A stretch of DNA of 22,003 nt from an uncultured Collinsella sp. (GTDB lineage: Bacteria; Actinomycetota; Coriobacteriia; Coriobacteriales; Coriobacteriaceae): positions 1 through 22,003 of the forward strand of contig CAKUGT010000026.1 in the NCBI GenBank assembly GCA_934654795.1, given 5' to 3'. The translations under genes and the position numbers were made by a program. Shown here piece by piece: positions 7,320 to 13,592 of this stretch. The notes under the pieces are model-generated. The model did no database searches. It saw nothing but the letters and a program-made list of their open reading frames with translations, and had not been told where the DNA came from. The stretch's first letter is position 1, and every line of letters begins with the position of its first letter.

Positions 7320-7374
7320 TCTCGATCTGTAACAGTTAGAGCCCATTTTTCAGCCCACCTGTTATAGATCGAGA
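7320..7374 (+). repeat. Inverted repeat 1 of a twin pair (16-bp arms)
   Basis: The arms at 7320-7335 and 7359-7374 (core CTCGATCTGTAACAG) pair over 16 bases with a 23-base loop. The only non-Watson-Crick pair is a G-U wobble when read as plus-strand RNA. The sequence resembles no family I can name. It lies in the tail of the thiD transcript and is repeated in near copy at 7399-7456. Confidence 0.8.
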
Positions 7375-7398
7375 CATTCAAATTCCACTGAGAAGATA

Positions 7399-7456
7399 GT
7401 CTTGATCTGTAACAGTAACCTCGGCTAAATCGACCCTAGATGTTACAGATCGAGAC
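7399..7456 (+). repeat. Inverted repeat 2 of a twin pair (16-bp arms)
   Basis: The arms at 7399-7414 and 7441-7456 carry the same ATCTGTAACA core as repeat 1 and pair over 16 bases around a 26-base loop. Again the single exception is a U-G wobble in plus-strand RNA. The repeat is displaced from the first by about 80 bases, so this is probably an old tandem duplication of one hairpin unit whose loop has diverged. Confidence 0.8.
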
Positions 7457-7469
7457 AAACCAACGAAAC

Positions 7470-7501
7470 AAGCCACCACAAGGGTACCTTTGTGGTGGCT
7501 T
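7470..7501 (-). terminator. Terminator hairpin of the SGNH hydrolase gene
   Basis: AAGCCACCACAA (7470-7481) pairs perfectly with TTGTGGTGGCTT (7490-7501) around a short GGTACC-containing loop. On the minus strand it starts 10 bases after the hydrolase stop codon and is followed by TGTTTCGTT, a moderately T-rich tail. It also faces transcription arriving from thiD, so it may work in both directions. Confidence 0.7.
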
Positions 7502-7510
7502 GGGGCCGTG

Positions 7511-8170
7511 CTACTCACCGAGCATCTCTTTGAGCTTGGCTGCCACGGCGTGACCCAGGCTCTCGTGGCTTTCGGGCATCATATGCAGATAGTCGATATC
7601 GCCCGGCTCGGCAAACTCGGCGGCATTCAAAAAGTCGCAGCCAAACTGCTCGGCCACGTGCGCATAGTACTCGCCAAAATGCTCAGATGCCTCAACGGAA
7701 TGCTCGTCAAAGTCGGTCATATACACATCGGCGATCTGCGGCTTGATCTTGATAGGAGCCATCAGCAGGATGCGCGGGCAAGGCGCAGCGTCGGTCCACG
7801 GAAACGCGCGGACGGCGCGAATCAGCGCCATGGCGCCACGGGCGATATCGGAAGCTGTCACGTTAAAGACCGTCTTGCAATCGTTAGTTCCCAGCATAAT
7901 AACGATTGCATCCAGCGGCTTATGAGCCTCGAGCAGCATCGGCAGCGCGCGGATGCCGTTAAGATTGGTGTCCAGATGGCACATGTCGTCGCGTACCGTC
8001 GTGCGGCCGTTGAGGCCTTCTTCAATTACATGCCAGCCATCGCCTAAATCACGTTGGGCCACACCACACCAGCGCACATCCTGCGCATAGCGCACCGCAG
8101 TGCCATCGCGCATACCAGCCGGATCATAGCCATAGGTGTTGCTGTCACCAAAGCACAGAACGTTTTTCAT
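7511..8170 (-). CDS. SGNH/GDSL family hydrolase (arylesterase-like)
   Basis: A predicted cytosolic serine esterase of the SGNH fold. In the 219-residue product block I is FGDSN with nucleophile S10, the block II glycine lies near LNGRTT (53-58), block III is GTND (94-97, N96) and block V is DYLH with D193 and H196. No signal peptide is visible, which fits intracellular arylesterase relatives such as Mycobacterium smegmatis Ms-Act. The physiological substrate cannot be read from the sequence; short-chain esters are typical for the family. ATG 8170 is chosen because GGGGAG lies 6 bases upstream and the GDSN motif then sits near the N-terminus as usual; the open frame extends to 8242 without further support. 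It lies downstream of the PARG-like gene but is separated from it by a terminator, so it is probably its own unit. Confidence 0.9.
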   Translation of the reverse strand: MKNVLCFGDSNTYGYDPAGMRDGTAVRYAQDVRWCGVAQRDLGDGWHVIEEGLNGRTTVRDDMCHLDTNLNGIRALPMLLEAHKPLDAIVIMLGTNDCKTVFNVTASDIARGAMALIRAVRAFPWTDAAPCPRILLMAPIKIKPQIADVYMTDFDEHSVEASEHFGEYYAHVAEQFGCDFLNAAEFAEPGDIDYLHMMPESHESLGHAVAAKLKEMLGE

Positions 8171-8187
8171 CGTAAGCTCCCCACTCA

Positions 8188-8220
8188 ATAAAAAGCCGAC
8201 GGGAGCAGCCCCCATCGGCT
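8188..8220 (-). terminator. Terminator of the PARG-like gene
   Basis: On the minus strand AGCCGATGGG and CCCGTCGGCT form a stem around a GC-rich loop (8194-8220), followed by TTTTATT. It starts 25 bases after the stop codon of the PARG-like gene and before the SGNH start. Confidence 0.75.
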
Positions 8221-8245
8221 CGGTATATCGCATCACGCGCACCGT

Positions 8246-9379
8246 TTACAGGTACTTGCGCCAGTCGTCGTCATCCTCGTCATCCTCGGCAGCGGCCTGA
8301 GCCTGCTCGGCGGCACGGGCGGCTGCGGCGCGGGCGGCAACCTGAGCATAGGACTCCTCGTTGCGCTCGGGGAAGTTTGCCAGCACGTGCTCGAACTTGG
8401 CGAAGTCCTCGTCCCAGCGCGTAGAGGGCACGGCAAAGAAGACCTGCTTGACCTTGAAGTCGCCCGATGCGAGTTCCTTGCGGAAGAGCTCGGCCACGGC
8501 CTCGGCATCAATGCCGTTGCTGTCGCAGCCCCATGCGCCCAGCACGAGCTTCTCGCGACCCAACTCGTCGCAGATGGCGAGCACAAAGCGGATGCGGTCG
8601 CGCAGGGCATCCAGCAGAGCATCGTCGCTCACGCGATACTCTTGGCGGGCGCGCTTAACGTTGGGCGCGGCGGCCACGATCACGTCGGCGTATGCATGCA
8701 CGTGGTTGCGGTCGAAGCGCACCGCAGGCACCACCAGGGCGCGGTTACGATAGAGCTCGCAGTTGATGTTGCGGCGACGGTTCTCGCCGTACCACTTACG
8801 CTGCTTATCGAGAACGTTGTACAGATACGAATCGGCGCAGAGCGTCGCCTCCTGACCCAGATAACCCTGAATATAGCCACCGCCCGGGTTGGTGAACGAG
8901 GCAAAGGCGAGCACGGCCATGTCGCAGAACTGCGCATAACCACGACCGTTGTCCAAGATGACCTGCGTGGCGGAGGCATCGAGCACGGTGACCTCGGGCA
9001 GAACCGGAGCGGGCTCCTCAGCAGGCGCGGACTCAGCTTCGGCGATTTCCTCGGCAGGCTCCTCGACGGGCTCGGGCGCTGCCTCGGTCTCGGGCGCTGC
9101 CTCGACCTCGGCAGTCTCCGCGTCCTCGACGTCCTCGGCGACCTGCTCTTCGGGGGCCACAGCAGTCTGAACCTTGGCCTTCATCGCCGCGACAAAGCCG
9201 GCGGGCATGCCGTCAAACTCGCGAACACCGGCAAGCGAACGCTCGATATCCTTGGCGAACGCTTCGGACACAGTCGCCACATGGCGCTCGGCGGCCTTGG
9301 CACGGGCCTCGCGCTTGGGATTGGGCTGACCCGCTCGGTTGGACCTGCGGTTACGGTTCCTGTTGTCGACGTCTGCCAT
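8246..9379 (-). CDS. PARG-like macrodomain protein (TIGR02452/DUF2263 type) with an altered catalytic motif
   Basis: The 377-residue product has three parts. Residues 1-70 are basic at the start (RNRNRRSNR) and then helical. Residues 72-127 form a long Ala/Glu/Pro-rich acidic linker. Residues 128-345 form a macrodomain resembling bacterial poly(ADP-ribose) glycohydrolases, and an acidic tail (EDDEDDDD) ends the protein. Macrodomain signs are NPGGGYIQGYLGQEATLC (165-181), YLYNVLDKQRKWYG, ALVVPAVRFDR, ADVIVAAAPN (231-240) and LVLGAWGCDSNG. The family signature is GGG-X6-8-QEE, with the second glutamate catalytic in the Thermomonospora curvata enzyme; here the motif reads Q176-E177-A178. The protein may therefore bind ADP-ribose without cleaving it, or use another residue. 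ATG 9379 has AAAGGTGA upstream. It is a single gene with its own terminator. Confidence 0.88.
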   Translation of the reverse strand: MADVDNRNRNRRSNRAGQPNPKREARAKAAERHVATVSEAFAKDIERSLAGVREFDGMPAGFVAAMKAKVQTAVAPEEQVAEDVEDAETAEVEAAPETEAAPEPVEEPAEEIAEAESAPAEEPAPVLPEVTVLDASATQVILDNGRGYAQFCDMAVLAFASFTNPGGGYIQGYLGQEATLCADSYLYNVLDKQRKWYGENRRRNINCELYRNRALVVPAVRFDRNHVHAYADVIVAAAPNVKRARQEYRVSDDALLDALRDRIRFVLAICDELGREKLVLGAWGCDSNGIDAEAVAELFRKELASGDFKVKQVFFAVPSTRWDEDFAKFEHVLANFPERNEESYAQVAARAAAARAAEQAQAAAEDDEDDDDWRKYL

Positions 9380-9442
9380 AAGTGGTCACCTTTCCTGTCG
9401 CTGCCGCTATCGGCTTTTCCCATCCATGATACCCCGCCGCTA

Positions 9443-9470
9443 CAAAAAAGACGGCCCCGCAGGACCGCCT
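9443..9470 (-). terminator. Terminator of the Bax-inhibitor-1 family gene
   Basis: On the minus strand GGCGGTCC and GGGGCCGTC form an 8-bp stem (9450-9469) around a 3-base loop, followed directly by TTTTTT. It lies about 50 bases after the stop codon at 9519, and before the PARG-like gene start. Confidence 0.85.
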
Positions 9471-9518
9471 TTCACATCGTTTTACCGCGTCCGACAAGAA
9501 ACGCTGCAATCCCCCGCG

Positions 9519-10214
9519 CTAGTCGCGACGACCGAGGATGTTCAGGATGCGCAGGAACACGTTGATAATGTCCACGAACAGATTGGACGCCATGAGCACC
9601 GCATTGGGCAGCGTAGGCGGCACTGTCGTGGCAACATAGGTGTCGTAGCCAATAAAGCCGGCGAACACCACGATCACGATCAGGTCGGTGATGGTCTGCG
9701 AGACGCCCATAAACATCAGCACGATCTCAACCAGAATAGTGGCGAGCAGAATGCCAAAGCCGATGCCATATACGCGCTGGAAAAACTTGGGGAACGTCAC
9801 GCCCAAGGCGCCAAAGACAAAGGTGATGGCGGCCGTGGCGATAAAGGCAGTGTTGATGGTGGGCAGGTCGTAGTTGGCAAGGCCAAACGACGCGGTCAGG
9901 CCAAAGGTACTCGCAAAGATTACGTAGCCCACAAGGGACAGACCCACGGACTGCTTGCCCGCAGCAGCCGACATCATGACCATGCCGACGATGGTTAAAA
10001 TAAACGAGCCAAAGACCAGTGGCAGGGCGGCGCCGCTCATCATCATGCGGGCAAACGCCATGGTGCTCGTAAAGTAAGCACCGGCGCCCATGGCGCAAAA
10101 GCCCAAGAAGATGAGGGCGGACATGGCAAGATTGTACGCGCGCGGCGACATCTCCTTGGCGCGGCTTGCGCCGGTCTCGATGGGGCCGTTCTGATAGCCC
10201 TGGATATCGTTCAT
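9519..10214 (-). CDS. Bax inhibitor-1 / YccA family membrane protein
   Basis: A 231-residue integral membrane protein with about seven hydrophobic segments from residue 28 on, matching the BI-1 (TMBIM, UPF0005) fold. Recognisable features are the ASTFGLTASFG segment, the GFIGYDTYVATT stretch near the C-terminus (the family's conserved aspartate is probably the D here) and the final NLFVDIINVFLRILNILGRRD, typical of bacterial members, which keep the LYLDxxNLFLxLL-like end. Bacterial homologues include a pH-dependent calcium leak channel (Bacillus YetJ) and the FtsH-interacting YccA of E. coli; which role applies here is unknown. ATG 10214 has AAAGGACG 7 bases upstream. It ends in a clear intrinsic terminator and is preceded by a TACAAT box, so it is probably monocistronic. 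Confidence 0.92.
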   Translation of the reverse strand: MNDIQGYQNGPIETGASRAKEMSPRAYNLAMSALIFLGFCAMGAGAYFTSTMAFARMMMSGAALPLVFGSFILTIVGMVMMSAAAGKQSVGLSLVGYVIFASTFGLTASFGLANYDLPTINTAFIATAAITFVFGALGVTFPKFFQRVYGIGFGILLATILVEIVLMFMGVSQTITDLIVIVVFAGFIGYDTYVATTVPPTLPNAVLMASNLFVDIINVFLRILNILGRRD

Positions 10215-10269
10215 ACTTCGTCCTTTCAAAAAGCGCCACAACAGCGCCGTAGGTGACAAGATTCCTGCC

Positions 10270-10275
10270 ATTGTA
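10270..10275 (-). promoter_or_regulatory. Possible -10 box (TACAAT) for the Bax-inhibitor-1 family gene
   Basis: The minus strand reads TCGGGTACAATGG here, 55 bases upstream of the ATG. A good -35 is not apparent. Confidence 0.35.
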
Positions 10276-10293
10276 CCCGAATGCCGCGCGCTC

Positions 10294-10632
10294 TTACCCG
10301 CGGCGCCCGCCCTCGAGCGTGCAGTCAAACGCCCATACCCACCAACGCATCACGTGCGCCTGCGAGCCGTCCGCCCGCTCACACGTTTGGTCCTCCAGAT
10401 ACAACTCGGTCGCATGTCCGCCAAAACGTACCTTATAGGTTGCCGTACGAATGCCGTGAACCGTCAGGCCAAACCCGGTGGTCGAGATAATTTCGTCGAT
10501 CGTAAAGCAACGGCCGTCGACCCAGCAGACGGTGACCGGCACGACTTGTCCGCCCGCAAGGATGCGGGTCACAACGTCCACATACTGCTTGTGCACGCGC
10601 CGAGTTTTGCCGTCTGTCTGTCGATATTCCAT
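10294..10632 (-). CDS. Small protein of unknown function
   Basis: I do not recognise this family. The 112-residue product is soluble, starts with basic residues (MEYRQTDGKTRRVHKQY) and has alternating beta-type stretches (VVPVTVCWVDG, CFTIDEII, ATYKVRFGGHATELYLED) ending in a tryptophan-rich segment (MRWWVWAFD), suggesting a small beta-barrel-like domain. No catalytic motif is evident. Two in-frame starts are possible: ATG 10632, with AGGGG just upstream, and ATG 10653. A TACAAT box at 10662-10667 would place the transcript start near 10655, which favours 10632. It is upstream of, and in the same direction as, the Bax-inhibitor-1 gene, and divergent from the PiT transporter. Confidence 0.75.
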   Translation of the reverse strand: MEYRQTDGKTRRVHKQYVDVVTRILAGGQVVPVTVCWVDGRCFTIDEIISTTGFGLTVHGIRTATYKVRFGGHATELYLEDQTCERADGSQAHVMRWWVWAFDCTLEGGRRG

Positions 10633-10661
10633 GGCCCCTATTATCGAACGCATGTTTGCAT

Positions 10662-10667
10662 ATTGTA
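10662..10667 (-). promoter_or_regulatory. Possible -10 box (TACAAT) for the gene at 10294-10632
   Basis: The minus strand reads GCTTTACAATATG here, 30 bases upstream of the ATG at 10632. No clear -35 was found. Confidence 0.4.
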
Positions 10668-10826
10668 AAGCGAACAGACTGTGGTTTTGGGGTGTTGGGG
10701 CGCGCGCACGTGTCCTCATGGTGTGTTAGCAAAAAGAACACCCGCGGTCAACAGGGCTAATATTCATTTTTAGTGCCAAAAAATTCACTGCTCCCATCAG
10801 AACTCGGTAAAGAAACCCGCAGGAGG

Positions 10827-10835
10827 TGATACGAT
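10827..10835 (+). promoter_or_regulatory. Possible extended -10 promoter (TGATACGAT) for the PiT operon
   Basis: The nine bases are identical to the candidate in front of the M18 peptidase (1834-1842). They lie 47 bases before the transporter ATG. The rest of the 250-base gap (10633-10882) is A/T-richer than its surroundings and shows no riboswitch or long repeat that I can identify. Confidence 0.4.
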
Positions 10836-10882
10836 TTATCATGTTTCTGTAACGTGCCTGCAAACTTCGAGAAAGCCCATAT

Positions 10883-11932
10883 ATGGACGTAACGTTCTCA
10901 ACCTTCCTCGGCCAACTTGTGTCGAACCCAGTCCTTGCCGTCACCGTGATCCTCGCGCTCGGCGCCATCTTCGTCAATGGATGGACCGACGCACCCAACG
11001 CCATCGCAACCTGCGTCACTACGCGTTGCATGCCCGCCCGCGCCGCCATCCTCATGAGCGCCGCATTCAACTTCTTGGGCGTGCTCATCATGACGCACTT
11101 TAACGCAAGCGTCGCCAACACCATCTCCCATATTGTCGACTTTGGCGGAAACAGCACCATGGCGCTCGCCTGCCTGTGCGCGGCGCTGTTCTCCATCGTC
11201 GTCTACGGCGCCACAGCATCGCGTTTTGGCATCCCCACCTCGCAAAGCCACAGCCTTATCGCCGGCCTGACCGGTGCCGCCATCGCCCTCGGCGGTGCGA
11301 GCAGCGTCAACGTCCACGAATGGATGAAGGTCATCTACGGCCTGGCGCTCTCCATCGGCCTGGGCTTTGTCATGGGCTGGGTCCTGTGCAAGCTCGTCTC
11401 GATTCTTTTCGCCGCCGCCAACAGGCGACGTGCCAATGTCTTCTTTAAATACGCTCAGATCGCGAGCGCTGCGGCCATGAGCTTTATGCACGGCGCGCAG
11501 GATGGACAGAAGTTCATCGGCGTGCTCTTTTTAGGCGTGGCCTTTGCCAGCGGCCAGACGAGCGTCGGCGATGCCGGCATCCCCATCTGGATCATGCTAC
11601 TATGCTCGGCCACTATGGGTATCGGCACCAGCGTGGGCGGCGAGCGCATCATCAAGTCCGTCGGCCAGAGCATGGTTAAGCTCGAGAAATATCAGGGCTT
11701 CTCTGCCGACCTCGCAGGCGCCGCAAATCTGCTGCTTGCCACGCTCACCGGCATCCCCGTGTCCTCCACTCACATCAAGACCTGCGCCATCATGGGCGTC
11801 GGCGCCGTCAAGCGCCTCTCGGCCATCAACTTCGGTGTCGTCAAGGACATGATGTTCACCTGGTTCTTCACCTTCCCCGCCTGTGGACTCATCAGCTTTG
11901 TCATGGCCAAGCTGTTCATGATGTTCCTCTAG
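10883..11932 (+). CDS. PiT family inorganic phosphate transporter
   Basis: A low-affinity, ion-coupled inorganic phosphate permease of the inner membrane. The 349-residue product has about ten hydrophobic segments. The two inverted PiT signature repeats are seen: GWTDAPNAIATCVTTR (33-48), corresponding to the GANDVANA motif, and later SFMHGAQDGQKFIGVLFLG. Each half also has its serine-rich loop, GIPTSQSHSLIAGLTGA (116-132) and GIPVSSTHIKTCAIMGVGA. The ATG at 10883 has only a weak ribosome site (GAGAAAG), but the N-terminus fits the family and no better start exists. DUF47 follows 67 bases downstream, the usual partner arrangement, so the two are likely one operon. PiT systems normally serve phosphate-replete growth and complement the Pst system at 17225-20714. 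Confidence 0.95.
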   Translation: MDVTFSTFLGQLVSNPVLAVTVILALGAIFVNGWTDAPNAIATCVTTRCMPARAAILMSAAFNFLGVLIMTHFNASVANTISHIVDFGGNSTMALACLCAALFSIVVYGATASRFGIPTSQSHSLIAGLTGAAIALGGASSVNVHEWMKVIYGLALSIGLGFVMGWVLCKLVSILFAAANRRRANVFFKYAQIASAAAMSFMHGAQDGQKFIGVLFLGVAFASGQTSVGDAGIPIWIMLLCSATMGIGTSVGGERIIKSVGQSMVKLEKYQGFSADLAGAANLLLATLTGIPVSSTHIKTCAIMGVGAVKRLSAINFGVVKDMMFTWFFTFPACGLISFVMAKLFMMFL

Positions 11933-11999
11933 TCAAACCGAGCGTCCATCTGGACCGTAATACTCCGCCCACCCGTCTTCGCCTCGAAAGGACCCACTC

Positions 12000-12623
12000 A
12001 TGGCAAAGAAACCCGATTCGTTCTACTTTGACAACTACGTCGCTTGCGCCGACCTTGCCGTCCAGGCCGCCGAGCTGCTCACCAAGATTTTCGAGAACTT
12101 CGATCCCATGCAAATCCATGACATGCTCGATAAGATGCACGCAATTGAGCATGCGGCCGATAAGAAGCACCATGAGCTCGAAGACGCCCTGCTCACCGCC
12201 TTTATCACCCCACTTGAGCGCGAGGACCTGGACCTGATGAGCTGCTCACTCGACACTGTGCTCGACCGTATCGAGGGCGTCGTGCAGCGCGTCTACTTCA
12301 CCAACATCCAGAGCATCCATCCCGACGCCATCGTCATCGCCCACAAGGTGACCGACGCTTGCCGCGCTATGAAGGACCTGATGGTCGAGCTGCCTAACTA
12401 CCGCAAGTCCAAGACCCTGCGCGAGCTGGTCATCCAGATCAACACCATCGAGTCCGAGGCCGACGAGCTCTATATCAACGCCATGCGCAACCTGCACGTC
12501 AACGGCAAGGATCCGCTCGAGGTCATCGCCTGGCGTGACGTGTATGCCTTCCTGGAGTACTGTGCCGACTGCTGCGAGAATGTGGCTGATGTTGTGGATT
12601 CGATTGTGATGAAGAACAGTTAA
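12000..12623 (+). CDS. DUF47 family PhoU-like protein (PiT accessory protein)
   Basis: A cytosolic all-helical protein of the PhoU-like DUF47 family (207 residues, normal length), encoded next to PiT transporters in many bacteria and thought to regulate or couple to them. The family start FYFDNYVACADLAVQAAELL (about residues 8-27) and the metal-ligand-like helices HAIEHAADKKHHELEDALL, FITPLEREDLDLMSCSLDTVLDRIEGV and INTIESEADELYINAMRNL are clear, as is the last helix DVYAFLEYCADCCENVADVVDSIVMK. ATG 12000 is preceded by GAAAGGA. It is the second gene of the PiT operon. Its stop codon overlaps the beginning of an 88-bp tandem repeat, so the hairpin at 12715-12826 may form in the 3' end of this transcript. 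Confidence 0.94.
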   Translation: MAKKPDSFYFDNYVACADLAVQAAELLTKIFENFDPMQIHDMLDKMHAIEHAADKKHHELEDALLTAFITPLEREDLDLMSCSLDTVLDRIEGVVQRVYFTNIQSIHPDAIVIAHKVTDACRAMKDLMVELPNYRKSKTLRELVIQINTIESEADELYINAMRNLHVNGKDPLEVIAWRDVYAFLEYCADCCENVADVVDSIVMKNS

Positions 12624-12792
12624 TTGGGGGTACGTGTCCCGGCGGCGAAGGGCCGGCCACGGTTTGCTTTCTCACTCCGGCTGCTTTGCAGAGTCGTTCA
12701 AAAGCGGTTAATTAGTGGTACGCGTCCCACCGGCGAAGGCCCGGCACCTATTTGCTTTCTCACTCCGGCTGCGTGGCAGAGTCGTTCGAAAG
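12619..12792 (+). repeat. Tandem repeat of 88 bp, two copies
   Basis: Copy 1 (12619-12706) and copy 2 (12707-12792) align at an exact 88-base offset without gaps. The stretch TTTGCTTTCTCACTCCGGCT is identical in both, as is CAGAGTCGTTC; the flanks differ by scattered substitutions. Copy 1 begins at the stop codon of the DUF47 gene. Only copy 2 keeps a full complementary partner arm downstream. The sequence does not match a family I can name. Confidence 0.85.
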
Positions 12793-12826
12793 TAAATAGG
12801 TGTCGGGCCTTCGCCTTACGTATCAC
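12715..12826 (+). ncRNA. Candidate long structured RNA hairpin (28-bp stem)
   Basis: The arms 12732-12759 and 12788-12815 pair over all 28 bases as plus-strand RNA: 26 Watson-Crick pairs and two G-U wobbles. An outer helix of 8 bp (12715-12722 with 12819-12826, one more G-U) extends it across a small internal loop. The 28-base apical loop has its own short stem (CTGC with GCAG), kept in the upstream repeat copy although its loop differs (GTG versus TTT). All non-Watson-Crick pairs are wobbles on this strand only, which argues for selection on plus-strand RNA. There is no T-run after it, so it is not a simple terminator. It could be a 3'-UTR element, a small RNA, or a mobile palindromic repeat. 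Confidence 0.6.
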
Positions 12827-12988
12827 CATTGGGAACCTGGGCTAATAGGCGGAATGCATGGTGGCTTTGGTTGAAAGCGTCTTTGGCATCAGTCATGACT
12901 TTGGGCAGTGCTGAGCGTTTGGCTGAATGTTGCTCTGGGTACCCTTTGGTTGTCTTTTATTTCGTTATTAAATTGTTGGAGGGCTTGT
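12827..12988. other. Remainder of the DUF47-nitroreductase gap
   Basis: Together with the repeats this completes a 365-base gap without a recognisable gene. This part is T/G-rich compared with the rest of the window (TTTGGTTGTCTTTTATTTCG and similar). I see no protein gene, RNA gene or clear promoter in it beyond the ribosome binding site TTGGAGGG directly before the nitroreductase. Confidence 0.5.
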
Positions 12989-13519
12989 ATGTCTTATTTG
13001 GATCTGGCTCGCGCTCGGTATTCTTGTCGTTCGTTTGAGTCGCGTCCTGTTGAGCAGGCGGTGGTTGATGCTGTTGTTGAGGCCGGGCGCATTGCTCCTT
13101 CTGCTTGTAATAATCATCCGACCCGTGTGATGGTGCTGGATACTCCTGAGTTGTTGGAGAAGGCTGCTGCTTGTCAGCCGCGGTTTGCTCGCGATGGGTC
13201 TATCTTTGGGGCTCCGCTTATTTTTCTGATCTGCAGCGTTACCGACGATGCTTGGGTGCGTCCGTATGACCAGATGAGCTCCAGTACTATCGATACCTCC
13301 ATTGTGTGCGATCAGATGATGATGGAGGCTACCGAGCAGGGTCTGGGGACGTGCTGGGTGTGCCATTTTAAGCCTGAGGTGGCACAAGAGCAGTTCGACC
13401 TGCCCGAGGGCGTCTACCCCTATCACATGCTCGTCTGCGGCTATCCCGCCGACCATATTGCCGACCCCGAGCATCGCAAGGCCCGTACCATTCCCCTCCC
13501 CGACTTCCTCATCAAGTAG
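12989..13519 (+). CDS. Nitroreductase family protein (FMN-dependent)
   Basis: A predicted FMN-dependent NAD(P)H oxidoreductase of the small nitroreductase family (176 residues). Features are the N-terminal ARARYSCRSFESRPVE (7-22), with the family's S-x-R-x-F FMN-binding signature, the PSACNNHP segment (37-44), the core helix ATEQGLGTCWVCHF and the late MLVCGYPAD. Substrates are unknown; such enzymes reduce nitro compounds, quinones or enones. TTGGAGGG precedes ATG 12989 by 5 bases. Codon use is odd: about the first 250 bases favour T-ending codons (GCT, CGT, TGT, GTT, GAT), unlike every other gene here, whereas the last 140 bases return to the C-ending codons typical of the window. This suggests a mosaic origin by recombination. 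It shares a bidirectional terminator with divIVA. Confidence 0.92.
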   Translation: MSYLDLARARYSCRSFESRPVEQAVVDAVVEAGRIAPSACNNHPTRVMVLDTPELLEKAAACQPRFARDGSIFGAPLIFLICSVTDDAWVRPYDQMSSSTIDTSIVCDQMMMEATEQGLGTCWVCHFKPEVAQEQFDLPEGVYPYHMLVCGYPADHIADPEHRKARTIPLPDFLIK

Positions 13520-13537
13520 TTTTTTGGGACATGCAAT

Positions 13538-13570
13538 AAAAAAGGACCCGCAACTTGCGGGTCCTTTTTT
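13538..13570. terminator. Bidirectional intrinsic terminator between the nitroreductase and divIVA genes
   Basis: A perfect palindrome: AAAAAAGGACCCGCAA, one central base, then its complement ending in TTTTTT. The 10-bp GC-rich stem has U-runs on both strands, so it can end the nitroreductase transcript (plus) and the division operon (minus). It starts 18 bases after the nitroreductase stop and 22 bases beyond the divIVA stop. Confidence 0.95.
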
Positions 13571-13592
13571 ATCGACTGATTGTAATCCGGCG

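Noticed and set aside
7320..7456. Possible CRISPR array.
   Set aside because: Only two pairs of inverted arms, not direct repeats of constant length with regular spacers, and no cas genes nearby.
10841..10852. Three-codon leader frame (ATG TTT CTG TAA) upstream of the PiT gene, after a strong GGAGGT.
   Set aside because: The GGAGGT is 13 bases from the ATG, too far, and overlaps the putative promoter; no attenuator structure follows.
12858..12914. An 18-codon frame (start ATG 12858) before the nitroreductase gene.
   Set aside because: No good ribosome site or conserved feature; expected by chance in a 160-base gap.
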